Positions 10,907-21,230 of a DNA stretch of 64,000 nt are shown in pieces (position 1 is the first letter of the stretch; each line of letters opens with the position of its first letter). The notes under the pieces are model-generated. The model saw only the letters and a list, made by a program, of their open reading frames with translations, had not been told where the DNA came from and did no database searches. A program made the position numbers and the translations under genes. Source of the stretch: Zopfochytrium polystomum (taxonomy: Eukaryota > Chytridiomycota > Chytridiomycetes > Chytridiales > Chytridiaceae); NCBI GenBank assembly GCA_025765615.1, contig JAIVFJ010000220.1, forward strand, positions 39,302 to 103,301. The letters are read 5' to 3'.

Positions 10907-11317
10907 TGTACCGGTTACAAGCCACAAGTAAATTTAAATCCACCACCTGCAGCAGGCCAGATTTCAGATCCCTTTTTTGCCAACGCTGACTAAAAGAAAA
11001 GCAGTTTTGAGTTTTAACTTTTTCGAGTGCCTATTTCTTAATATGGTGGCATATGCTGCTGAGCATTTGAGGATGTCTCCCCTGCAAACTGGGCAAACTT
11101 GCGCAGAAAATCATTGAAAGGAGAGAAAAAGTGCCAACTCTGCAATGCAACAGGGACCATGCACCTTGCCTGCTTGACAAGAGAAACAACAAGGGTCATT
11201 GCCAGTCTTGACAGCATCAGTTTTGGTCAGAGTCTGGAAATGAGCAATAAAGGGACATGGTGGCCCAATATGCAAGTCCTGATGCAGTTGACAAAACTTG
11301 CACAGCGATTTATAATG
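10907..11317. other. Intergenic
   Basis: No gene seen between tRNA-Lys and tRNA-Phe. Confidence 0.45.
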
Positions 11318-11426
11318 TGCTGTCTCCCGGGATTGAACCGGGTGCCTTAAGATAGCAGTGGGGCCACCGCACAGAACAGCAGGTGGCTTCTTCAGTCTTG
11401 CGCTCTCCCAGATGAGCTAAGACGGC
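11318..11426 (-). tRNA. tRNA-Phe (GAA) with 36-nt intron
   Basis: Anticodon loop CTGAAG gives GAA. Acceptor GCCGTCT/AGACAGC has one C-A mismatch at position 3; T arm CCCGG/CCGGG is good. The intron is 11,354-11,389; the mature length is 73 nt. Confidence 0.85.
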
Positions 11427-11735
11427 TATGAATCTTACTAACAAAAAAAGCATCCTCAACGTGAGTGCTGTGATCTTTCCATGTTTCTCCTTGGCCTCCC
11501 TGATACAGCTTCTGTTCAGCAGAATTTCCCCTGTTTCCCTCATTCTTGCTCAGCACTCTTTTAGTAGTGTCTAGTGATGGAGCAACCACAGCTGAACTCA
11601 ATATTAGGACTCCCACATTGTGACTAATACCTAAATGGTGCGGCGGCGCTCACGTAAGTAGGAGGAATGTGGCATCTCCTCTCTGCTCCACTGATCCACT
11701 GATCCATCCATCCCTCAGGTCAGGCTCTACGTCTA
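11427..11735. other. Intergenic
   Basis: Nothing recognised between tRNA-Phe and the first REP-A copy. Confidence 0.45.
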
Positions 11736-12147
11736 CTGTTAGGCGGAACTGACTGGTTAGCAGCAAGAGGCACAAGACAGATCCAAACCTATTGTGACTG
11801 TCAGTTATCGTCGTCACAATGCCCATGGGAGAGCGAGCCACCGCCAATGCAGACCTGGGCGCTGGCTTGCGCTGATGACAAAATACTCTGAGTATTAAGT
11901 GGAACAGAAACCCAGTGTCAACAGTTTTCCTCCTCCTCTGCTCAAGCAGATAATATAGGAGAGGTTTTTACCCTGTGCCAGTCATGCTTGCCTAGCAACT
12001 ATTACAGCGTGTATATCATCATCATGTATCAATAATTCATAACAGAGTTTTTTTCTCTTTCTCTCCAAGTTGGGGAGAAGGACCACCCACAAACACACAT
12101 CTCCACTTCATCCACTCCTTCCACTCACTCAGAGTAGACTGTTTACA
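11736..12147 (-). repeat. Dispersed repeat REP-A, copy 1
   Basis: About 410 bp matching 15,852-16,264 and 56,086-56,488 at high identity in the opposite orientation. The family starts TGTAAACAGTCTACTCTGAG and ends ...GGAACTGACTGG...CTAACAG; it holds no long conserved ORF. It is interspersed, non-coding and of unknown class. Confidence 0.8.
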
Positions 12148-13176
12148 TCTACATCCTTCCGTCTTACGAACGGGTGGCATTACGTAAATCTATTTATTTT
12201 CTTTCATCGATGGTCAAATTGTGGCTGGTATTTATTCATCATTATCGTCATCCATGCAAACAGAGCCAGAGGTAGATGGTTACTCTCCTGGGCGACACAG
12301 GTCTAACCACAAGCAGGACTGGCGTACCAGCTCCGCACAAGTGCAAAGAGTCCAACCCAATGACAGGCAGCTCAACTTGTGTTGTAGGAGGTTCAGAGGA
12401 GGCTCATTGGGTAGAACGGAAGGGGATTTCAGAAGAACACAATTGAATTTCTTAGAGATGGCATTTATTGAAGGGTGGGTTTGTAAAGTTGGGTGAGATT
12501 AATGAGGGTGCTCCCCCCAGGGCAGCTATTTATAGGGAGGGGGGGAATTAGGAAAGAAAGAAGAAAAAAAAAGCAGGAAGAAAGGAAGAAAACTGTTTGA
12601 AGTGCAAACAGTCCACTCTGAGTGAGGTAGTGGAAGGAGTGAATGAAGTGGAGATGTGTGTTTCTGAGAGAAAAATGAAATGATGGAAGAATTAAAAATT
12701 AATGACAAGGCGACACTGACAAGAAAGAAAAAATTATTGAAAAGAAGCATTTATAAGATTGTGTAAGCATAAAAACAAGGGGCACTCAAGTTACTCAGAC
12801 GCTAATTGTGACTCAAGAGCCAAAGGGAGCTCTTTACAGTCTGCTACACACCAAATGGAGATGGGCCTGCCCCAACTTGATTCAATGTTTTGGACCCAAA
12901 CACCAATTTTCTTGCTGTTGACAGACATTTGAATTTGACATATTGCTAATTTTACATCAAATTTTGCCAACTTTGAATAAAATACAAAATGTCTATTAAT
13001 GAAGTTGAATTGAATCGAATTCAAACATTGAACTATAAAATTTCCTCAAAGTCCAGCCTGATTCGGTCTGCGGCAGACCCTAGAGCTCTTCTCACTATCA
13101 AACATAGTGAAGTACAGAGGAGGGAAAAAAGTCTTCAGACACTCCGAATTTTCTGAATTCTCAGACAGAAGTCCAT
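12148..13176. other. Intergenic with a partial REP-A fragment
   Basis: At about 12,610-12,680 a plus-orientation fragment carries the REP-A start (ACAGTCCACTCTGAGTGAG...GTGTGTTT), then diverges. The remainder is AT-rich with no gene recognised. Confidence 0.5.
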
Positions 13177-13489
13177 TGTCAGGAACATGGTAGGACAAGG
13201 TAAGGCATGGCAGACAAGGAACTGAGAGGAGTGATGATTGTATTGGAAACAATAATTCACTTGAGGGATGGGACAGGTCCCCATCCCCCTTTTATACCTT
13301 TTGAGAGTGTTCCTTGTCAAGACTCAAAGAAAGTTCCAGAAAGAGCAATTAGTAATACAACGATACCAATGATACCAATGACAACAAGACAAGTCAGGAA
13401 AGCAAAGAAGGTTCCAGAAGGTTCCAGAAGGTTCCATGAAGGAATGTTCTAGAAGGTTCCAGAGGTTTCCAGAGGGTGATTCATTGGCA
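13177..13489 (-). repeat. Old solo LTR of the chromovirus family
   Basis: Reads, on the minus strand, as the same LTR as the array at 31.95-54.5 kb: HSE-type GAA/TTC array, TATAAAAGGGGG, the AAGTGAATTAT transcript start, and an end TGTTCCTGACA. It has the shorter HSE array and the 3' end CTGCCATGCC that only LTR 9 (54,191-54,503) shares, and several extra substitutions, so it is an older or distinct subfamily copy. No interior is present. No clear 5-bp target duplication was found. Confidence 0.88.
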
Positions 13490-15151
13490 GAGAACTCTGT
13501 CAGTTTCCAATATTTGTTAGGAGATTTTGTACACTGATAGGGCACTAGTAGTCAAATACATTAGAGAATTTTGATGAGACGTCTGCGGCTCATTCTCCTG
13601 ATAATAGGAATTTTACGTGAAAATTTTGGAAATGAACTGCCTGTCAATTTTCACTCTTCCTAATCTGATTTACGCACTTTGCACACTGCAAACCAGTTTT
13701 ACTGGTAAACAATCTGAAACAGATCACCACATACATAGCTTTGATATGATGAAATGGACTGTGGCATTTTCCAGCAGCTCCAGAAGTTGGAGAAGTCATT
13801 CACAGCAAAACTTGCAAACTTATTGCTTATTGGTTCAAAAAAACTTTTGATCACACGAAGCTTGCAACTTATTCACCAAAATGTTTCACAAGCGCCTATC
13901 TTCTTCAGCAGCGTCTCTAAAGAGGCTTCAAATGGGAAGGTATTTGAGTTTAGAAATTGCTTGTTTGCAAGTTATCTGGTTGCTCCAGCTTCTTTTGCTG
14001 CTGAAAATCACACAGTGCATTCAGGGTCACAATTGGTTTTTGAAAAATGATGCGCTATCAATCAGCTCCTGTTGAGGCATTTTCGTGCAAACTGCTCAAA
14101 GAGAGCAACTCAAGAGGGTCTGTCTATTCCCAGTGTTTTCCTATTTAATTGCTATTATCTGGGGACTGAGCTGCTGCAACTTCATAAAATTTTTTAGCAG
14201 CATATCACTCCACCAAATTCCTAATTGTGCTCAAAGTTTGGCATCAAAAGATTGAGAACTGGGACAGTTTTGTATATTGGGCTTCTGTGAAGGACGCTGG
14301 AACTTTTTGCATTTTTTTTTTTTTTTTTTCCCCCAACTGTACAATGGAATTAGAGCAGGAAGCTTGACAATTAGTCTGAATATTTAGTCTGCATAGTAGA
14401 AAATTTCTGAGTAAACTTAATAAGAAGCGCAGAGATTGGATATCTGTATCTGCTTCATGTCTGCAAGAAAACCAGGATAATGAGAAGCACATGTAAGGGG
14501 CTATCTGCTACCGCCTTTTTGGATGACAGCCTTAAATAGTCTGAGTATGTAGCCGTGGTTCTGAAAAATTAATTGTTTGGTGGGAAATGCCACATCAGAG
14601 TAATTTTTTTCGCAAAGGCCTCCAGAGGAAACAATGGCTGAAAGGCAAAAACAGTGGGTGGAAAGGAGGCTGCCCTCACCATAAGACCTTGTCAGTGATC
14701 TGTCCTTCTTAATTCATTCCCAATTGTTGTTCCAATTTTTCCAATAATTGAACTGGCTCCCTCTTCTGCCAAGCAGATGATTATGGGTTGGTTACGCTCT
14801 CCCAGTGACTGTTATTACAGCTTGGGTGTTTGGCTTACAAGGATTCACATTCCAATCATTCTGCTTGGAATTTTTCTGGTTAATGTGCATTAGAGGAAAC
14901 TTGAAAGCCACCAAAACGTTCTGACGAGGTTTTGCTTGATTCTGCAGGCTGTGCCCTCCTAAAACCAGCCTGTTAAGCAACAGTGAACCTGTTGGGTTAG
15001 CCAAACCCCCAAGCCTTAGCTATTATAGCATGCATATCATCATTATATTTCAATTACTCACAGCAGAGTTTTCCTGCTCTCCAAGAAGGACTCTTGACAA
15101 ACTGACAAACACACATGTCAATGAGTTCTGTATATACCGCCAACAGGACAT
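13490..15151. other. Intergenic
   Basis: AT-rich with a T run near 14,311-14,330. A diverged REP-A fragment lies at about 15,016-15,116 (minus orientation). No gene recognised. Confidence 0.45.
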
Positions 15152-15224
15152 GGGGAATTAGCTCAAATGGTAGAGCGCTCGCTTAGCATGCGAGAGGCAC
15201 GGGGATCGATACCCCGATTCTCCA
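15152..15224 (+). tRNA. tRNA-Ala (AGC)
   Basis: Acceptor GGGGAAT/ATTCTCC, anticodon stem CTCGC/GCGAG with loop TTAGCAT (anticodon AGC), T arm CGGGG/CCCCG with loop ATCGATA. 73 nt, no intron. Confidence 0.94.
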
Positions 15225-15851
15225 AAAAATGCGTAGCCAATTTCTGGGGTATGCCTCTCTGCCAGTGTGATGTTTTGAAGGCACAAAAGTTACTTGCTGC
15301 TTGGTCAGAGGATAGACCAAAGGACTGTGTTGGGTAGGGCTCAGCAGTCAGCCAGTTTTGACCCTGATCCTTATCCAAACTGGAATTTTTCTGCCTGACT
15401 TTTGAGGAATCCGCCTGAAAACTTGCGGGGACCCTGTGGATCTCCATAGACAGAGGGCTCTTTTTCGGGAACCACAAGGGCAGACGCAGAGCGTTTTCCT
15501 GGATTGTCCGCCCCAAGTCTGTACTGCACAGCCTTAAGAATGAATGGCTTTTTCCCAAACCAATAGGGTTTAACACAGGTTGGGCTGGATTTGCAATTTG
15601 ACTTGATTCAATTTGGGTTTCCACACTCAAATGACAATTTTTTGCAATATGCCAGACATTTGATTTGCCAAATTAGGCATTTTTAGGCGGAATCACCCCT
15701 AATAGGACAGACATTTGAAAAAATACTCATTAAAAAGCTTTGAATCAAACGCAAATGGCTGATTTTGGCAAACAATCATTTGATTTGTTTTGATTTGATT
15801 TTTTGAATCAGACCCAAATCAGGCCTTTTTTTCATACAATTCAATTCATGT
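15225..15851. other. Intergenic, AT-rich
   Basis: No gene seen. The 15,600-15,840 stretch repeats TTTGATTTG/CAAATCA-type words, low complexity. Confidence 0.45.
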
Positions 15852-16264
15852 TGTAAACAGTCTACTCTGAGTGAGTGAGTGGAAGGAGTGAATGAAGTGG
15901 AGATGTGTGTTTGTGGGTAGTCCTTCTCCCCAACGTGGAGAGAAATGAGAAAAACTCTGTTATGAATTATGGATACATGATGATGATATACACGCTGTAA
16001 TAGTTGCTAGGCAAGTGTGACCAGCACAGGGTAAAATCCCTCTCCTATATTATCTGCTTGAGCAGAGGAGGAGGAAAACTGTTGACACCAGGTTTCTGTT
16101 CCACTTAATACTTGGAGTATTTGTCATCAGCGCAAGCCAGCGCCCAGATCTGCATTGGCGGTGGCTCGCTCTCCCATGGGCATCGTGAGAACGATAACTG
16201 ACAGTCACAATAGGTTTGGGTCCGTCTTGTGCCTCTTGCTGCTAAAAAGTGAGTCCCGCCTAAC
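15852..16264 (+). repeat. Dispersed repeat REP-A, copy 2
   Basis: Plus orientation, begins TGTAAACAGTCTACTCTGAG and ends CCCGCCTAAC. Matches copies 1 and 3 nearly throughout, with scattered substitutions. Confidence 0.8.
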
Positions 16265-16596
16265 GCATATTAAACCCTACAAACCAAGCTGATGAGGTTG
16301 AAAGAGTTTCATAACCAGAGGTAAGGTTTACCACCAGTTTTACCAGGATTTTGCTGTTGTTTTTTTTTTCGGTTTCGAGACGGCAAGGGACGGCTTATAG
16401 CTTGCCTTATAACAGAGTGTATGGGGTATGTGTGCAGAGCAGAGTGCACAGCAAGCAACCATCTATTGTATGTTGCAATCAATGGTAATCGCTAAGGTTC
16501 CAAATCAACACACGACAGACGATAAATGATGCGACAAGGATAGGGCATTCCAGCATCAGTTTATGTGGTATCGCAGTACGTTATCGCGAAATTTAT
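16265..16596. other. Intergenic between REP-A and REP-B
   Basis: No gene recognised. Confidence 0.4.
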
Positions 16597-16918
16597 CACA
16601 TATGGATAACGTATAATTAGTGTATCGCAGGGAATCGAACCTGGAACCGGATAACGATGGGCAGCTTTGTACCATAACAATACGACGTCAAATGTCATGA
16701 GAATGTGTTGATTTGAAACCTTAGTAATTGCCTTGACTGGGCTGTAGACAGAGTTGCCACCAGGGTGGTCTCATAAACAGGCCATGGCATGGCAGGAACG
16801 ACTGCAGGGGACAGGTGAAGAGTGTGCTCCTGTCTCTCAGCCCACCAGCTGTGCTGCTGGCCCAGTTGAGGGGGATACCCTTAGGTGTGGCAGAGGATTT
16901 GTGAGTGACTGCCAGGGA
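16597..16918 (-). repeat. Dispersed repeat REP-B, copy 1
   Basis: About 320 bp matching 55,699-56,021 (plus). Both copies begin TCCCTGGCAGTCACTCAC and end ATCCATATGTG and carry a tRNA-like sequence near the 3' end. The minus-strand WD40 reading frame runs into this copy and stops within it at 16,721. Confidence 0.8.
16621..16683 (-). other. tRNA-like sequence in REP-B (SINE-type head or tRNA pseudogene)
   Basis: Seven-base ends GTATTGT and GCGATAC pair fully (with wobble), and GGTTCGATTCC fits a pol III B box. The D and anticodon arms cannot be folded normally and the length is only 63 nt. The same structure occurs at 55,934-55,997, so it belongs to the repeat and is not a functional tRNA. 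Confidence 0.55.
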
Positions 16919-19000
16919 CTCGAGACCAACTGAGGTATCCCAGATTCGGACTGCGTTGTCAAATCCACCAGACACTGCAAGTCGGCTATCAGGGCTGAAT
17001 GCAACGCAGATGACGCTTTTAGACTGTTCCCTCATCTCACGCAACTGCTGGCCATTGGACGCGTTCCAAATCCTGATTGCATCCCTCATGCTTCCAGTCA
17101 CAATCAACTGACCATCCAAACTGTAAGCAGCACAGCTGACATTCCCAGAGTGCCCTGCAACCCTCCAGATCCCAATGACGCCCTCATCTCTTGAAACAAC
17201 AAACTCCCCATCAGGGCTGAAAGCAGCAAAAGTGACGCTAGGGGATTGCTTGTCCAGCTTGAAAAGAATCTTTCCTTCCCCGGTCGACACATTCCAAATC
17301 CTCACTGTGTTTTCATAGCCTCTGCTTACAACAAGCTTTTTGTCTGGGCTCAGCACAGCAAAGATGATATGGCCAGAGTGAACATCTAGATCACGTTCAT
17401 CTGTGCTGCTGGAGCCATCAGGAACAATGGCTGTTTCAACATTATTTGTGGGCAGCACAAGAGGGGCAACATTCTCTCTTTCCTGCCTTATCAACCACTC
17501 GCTGTTGCCAGTGGGGGCACTCCAAATCCTGACAGTCTTGTCATCACATGCAGACACAATGAGCTTCCCACTCGGACTAAACGCAGCAGAACAAACGTAA
17601 CCAGAGTGTTCAAACTTCCAAAGCTCCTGTCCAGCGGCAACACTCCAAATTCTTGCCGCTTTGTCGCCTCCTGAGAGAACAAGGCGTCCGTTGGAGTTGA
17701 AAGCAACAGACTGGATGCCTGAATGTCCTCCAAGCGTCCAGAGCGCCTGTCCTGTGGAAACGTTCCAGATTCTGACAGTATCATCCATACCTCCAGATGC
17801 GACAAGGGTCATCCGACTGCTTGGCACGCTCGTTATCAGGCTTCTTCTCAAGATCTTCCTCAGAGTCCTCGTCTGAATCATCCCACCCACCAGAATCTTT
17901 TCAGAGTCCTCTTCAGAGCCCTCATCACCTCGAGACTGGGCACCAGACCGCAACCCCTCATCCTTTGCGTTTTCAGAGATGTCAGTTACAGAGAGTGCAC
18001 TGAGCTGATGCAGCTCCTGGCCAGTGGAGGCGTTCCAAATCCTGACAGTCCCATCCGCACTCCCAGTCGCAATCAGCCTTCCGTCTGGACTGAACTCCAC
18101 TGAGTTTACGCCTTTGGAATGTCCCTCCAGGCCAGTCAACGTGCTCCAAATGCTGACAGTGGTGTCGTCAGCTCCTGATACAACTAGCTCGCCGTCAGGG
18201 CTGAACACAGCAGAGTTGACCTCGTTAGAGTGCCCTTCCAGCACACTGATGCAAGAGGGCCAGGATTGTGGCTGCCCTTTGACCAGGACAGGGCAGGCAA
18301 CGTGGGGAGGTGATTTCCCAGCAAATCTCTTGAAGAATACAGAGTTGTATGGGAAGAAGGGGATTGCTGTGAAGTAAACCTGCAGAGCTGACGCGTTCAG
18401 TGGAACGAGGAAGCGTTGTATGGTTCTTTTGATGTCTTCGAGAAGCAAAGAGAAGGAATGGTCCCCAGCAGCCGCACTGTCAGCCTGAGCTACAAAGCCT
18501 GAAGCTTTTTCATCGCTGGAATCACCAGGCTCAAAGATTTAAGAAGGCTTGAAGCCTCCAAATAGTGAAGACCGTGTTGTTCAAAAACGTACTGCAGTTT
18601 CTTGAGTAGTCCAGGTTCAGCTGCTGCAGTAGCCTATTCTCCTGTTTGCAGAGCACCAGCCGCAAAATTGACATCTGATATCATTGCCACTGAAGACTCA
18701 TGGCAGTGCTCTCAAAAGTGCTTCACTGCGTATGTCACATGCTCAGGTAATCTACTCTTCACTCTTTCCCCAAAGTCTGCAATCTCAGAATGGAAGTATG
18801 AGAAAGGAAGCCCACACATATTGAACTTGAGATTTTCATTCAAAGCAGTCAAGCACAGCAAGGCCAGAGTAGTGCGCTGGGCTCTCCAGTCAATTTTGAG
18901 TGACTTGTGCTTTGACCTTGCTGGATCCATCAGGTAGTCTTTGACAGACTTGTGGAAAATTCTAATCTTCCTAGTTTTGAGTGGGGGGGTTGAGGAGCAT
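16721..19000 (-). pseudogene. STAND/NLR-like NACHT-WD40 protein, C-terminal part, degenerate
   Basis: The main frame (18,448-16,721) holds about nine WD40 repeats with typical FSPDG...SGS.D.TVRIW units. Upstream on the same strand, three frame segments restore the linker typical of fungal NACHT-WD40 proteins: HKSVKDYLMDPARSKHKS and LNENLKFNMCGLPFS (18,712-18,990), LLKKLQYVFEQHGLHYLEAS (near 18,600), and LQVYFTAIPFFPYNSVFF before the first WD repeat. Two in-frame stops (one replacing the Trp of the usual YWxxH motif) and a frameshift break it, and the NACHT ATPase is absent, so it is N-terminally truncated. In the family, the WD40 part senses ligand and the N-terminal effector triggers programmed cell death. 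The last ~65 residues come from repeat REP-B, not from a WD40 repeat. Confidence 0.85.
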
Positions 19001-19645
19001 CAGCCCCCCCAGAGGGGTCCCTGCCCCCTGACTCGAAAACAATTTTCCCTTATCCTTCTACATGGCCTGCCACTGCATTCATTGTGAACTGCCACACTCT
19101 TCAGTATCTTCTTTTTTTCTACTTTCTTTTTGGGGAAGGATTGCTTATAAGTCAACAGGCATCCCCTAGTTATTTGTATATTTTTTCATGTCCCGCACTG
19201 TATTTTTATTTGTTAAAAACATTTATGTAAAAGGGAATGAGAAGCTCTGTCTGTCGTCCAGTGCTTGTCCAAATAGTGGCCAGTCAGATAGACAAACAAC
19301 TAGAATTGAAAGGTTGAACCAATCAATATGACTGCTCAAGAATACTGCATAAATTCTGTGCAAATCTGGAAGGTTGGCTAGTCATGCTACTAACTTGAAC
19401 ATTTCTTTCTCCAAAGTTTTTGTTAAATTTCCTTTGTTTTCTTTTTCCCCATTTTGGTCTGTTTTGTCCCGCAAAAGACTGGCCAAGGCCGCCTGTCATG
19501 CCGTTTGTTGTCTTCGAGGGGCACACAGCCAATGACTGAATGTGTTATAGAAATATCAAAAAAGAAAGAAGAAGAAAAAGCGAGAAGGCGTTGCGCATCA
19601 ACCAACTTCCTCGCAGTTTATTGCATTTACTTCGCTCATCTTTCA
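19001..19645. other. Intergenic
   Basis: No gene recognised. A G/C-run palindrome-like segment lies at 18,965-19,030 at the 5' limit of the NACHT-WD40 remnant; the rest is AT-rich. Confidence 0.5.
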
Positions 19646-20494
19646 TCAATGTTTTGCGCCAAGCGCGTTCAAAAGCCCCACAACCTCCGCTCTCCCCGCG
19701 GCCCTCGCCCTTCCCAGTGGTGTCGCGCCGTCCGCGTCAAGGGCGTCCACGTGCATGCCGCACACGGAGACAAGGTAGTCAACCACTCGTGCGCTTCCGC
19801 ACTCGGCGGCGTAGTGGAGAATGGGCCCGCGGGCGAACGGATGAAAGAGCGACGCGGTCTCCCAGTTGTCGTCATCCGCGGTCGCTGCGACTCCGCACTC
19901 GCCGACCAGAAGCTCCAAGAACCACCGGCTGTCGCCGGCAGCCGCGTGGTACAGCAGGCCGGGTTCGGCGGGGTCTGCGCCGTTTGCGAGGAGCACCCGA
20001 GCAATGTCCGGGGGGTCGGCGGGGGTCTCGGGGCCGGCGGTGGGGGCGGTGGAAGTACGCGAGAAGAGCGATACTCGTGCGACGCGGGCAAACGGACTGG
20101 TGCAGTTGATCTCCGGGCAGTTGTTTGGGTCGACGTGGCGGTCTTCGAGGAGGAAGCGGATGAGCGGCAGGTCGCGGTAGTACACGGCCCAGCTAAGGCT
20201 GCCACCCAGCACGTCGAAGTCTGCGGTGCCAAAGCTGGCGGGGCAGAGTGGGTAGGCAGCAACGAGGCGATAGGCGTCGACGCCGGCGTTTAGGGCGGCG
20301 CACTCGACATCCCTCGAGATTACGGCGCGGCCGCGCTTGAGGATGAGGGCGACGGCGGCGGGGTTGTTGCACTGGAGGGCCTCCGCGAGGAGTGCGGTGT
20401 CGTCGTCGACGCCGTCCTTGCCGTCGTCCTGGTCCAGGCGGGTGGCAAGCGCCTTGAGGTCGCCGCGCCGAATGAGTTCGGCCTTGCTTTCCAT
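19646..20494 (-). CDS. Ankyrin-repeat protein
   Basis: 282 residues from an ATG at 20,494 to a stop at 19,646, uninterrupted and clearly more GC-rich than its surroundings. Ankyrin-type helices are visible: RRGDLKALATRL at the start, NPAAVALILKRG (residues ~45-56), DIARVLLANGADP (~165), LLYHAAAGDSRWFLELLVGECG, PILHYAAECGSARVVDYLVSVCG and DGATPLGRARAAGRAEVVGLLNALGA at the end. Such repeats mediate protein binding; no enzymatic domain, signal peptide or membrane segment is seen. The partner is unknown. It lies between the NACHT-WD40 pseudogene and a Harbinger element, and small ankyrin genes of this kind form large families in early-diverging fungi (knowledge, not shown here). Confidence 0.85.
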   Translation of the reverse strand: MESKAELIRRGDLKALATRLDQDDGKDGVDDDTALLAEALQCNNPAAVALILKRGRAVISRDVECAALNAGVDAYRLVAAYPLCPASFGTADFDVLGGSLSWAVYYRDLPLIRFLLEDRHVDPNNCPEINCTSPFARVARVSLFSRTSTAPTAGPETPADPPDIARVLLANGADPAEPGLLYHAAAGDSRWFLELLVGECGVAATADDDNWETASLFHPFARGPILHYAAECGSARVVDYLVSVCGMHVDALDADGATPLGRARAAGRAEVVGLLNALGAKH

Positions 20495-20863
20495 CAGGTT
20501 GGTTACAGGAATTCGAGCGGCCTGTAGAAATTTTATGTCCCTTGAGGAGGTAGGGTGGTCGTTCTCACCGTTGCCAAAGGTTATGAGAACAAGGGACGAA
20601 TCTAAATTCCATCCAAGTTACGTGGAGAGATGGTAAATATCAACGATGATTGCGAGATCAATTGGGGAAAGGTCGAGAACCGACGATCAACGAAGGTAAG
20701 TGTCAGTTTGGAAGAATCGATTGGCTTCAATAAAAGAGATCGAGAGGCGACAAAGCGTGCGATGTCTAAGGCAGATGGATCAAGACGCAACAAAGCGATG
20801 CGTACAGAATCGCCAGAGTTGAGATCGATGGTGCACAGATGGAATGGTCACAGGGATTGTTTA
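20495..20863. other. Intergenic, left flank of Harbinger element 1
   Basis: Presumed promoter region of the ankyrin gene; no TATA box stands out. The last three bases (TTA, 20,861-20,863) are the target duplication of the transposon. Confidence 0.5.
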
Positions 20864-21230
20864 GGGCCTGTTTGGCTGCGGGACGGTTTTTCACAGAAGC
20901 GCCAGAAATTTTTCCACAGGTGCCAGGCTGGCAACAACGATGACTGTTGCAACAAAATTGACAGTTCCAATTGGCGTTTGGCAAAACGAAAAACAGCAGA
21001 CAACACAAACAACACCATCACTCGCTGCCGCCACTTCTGCCGGCCACTGTCTCAGCCTCCTGCTCTGGTATGACACTACCTCCGATCCACAACGTTGAAT
21101 TTTCATCTCCTATGTTCCGCTGATGGTCCTTTCTATTTACCTTGCTGCTGCATACGTTTGACTGTCAACCCTCGTGGCAGTCAGCACAATCATCAGAGCA
21201 GCATCATCCAATAAGACGGATCTACGTAGG

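Noticed and set aside
16621..16683. Functional tRNA gene
   Set aside because: The acceptor pairs, but D and anticodon arms do not fold, and the same sequence is part of a repeat at 55,934-55,997.
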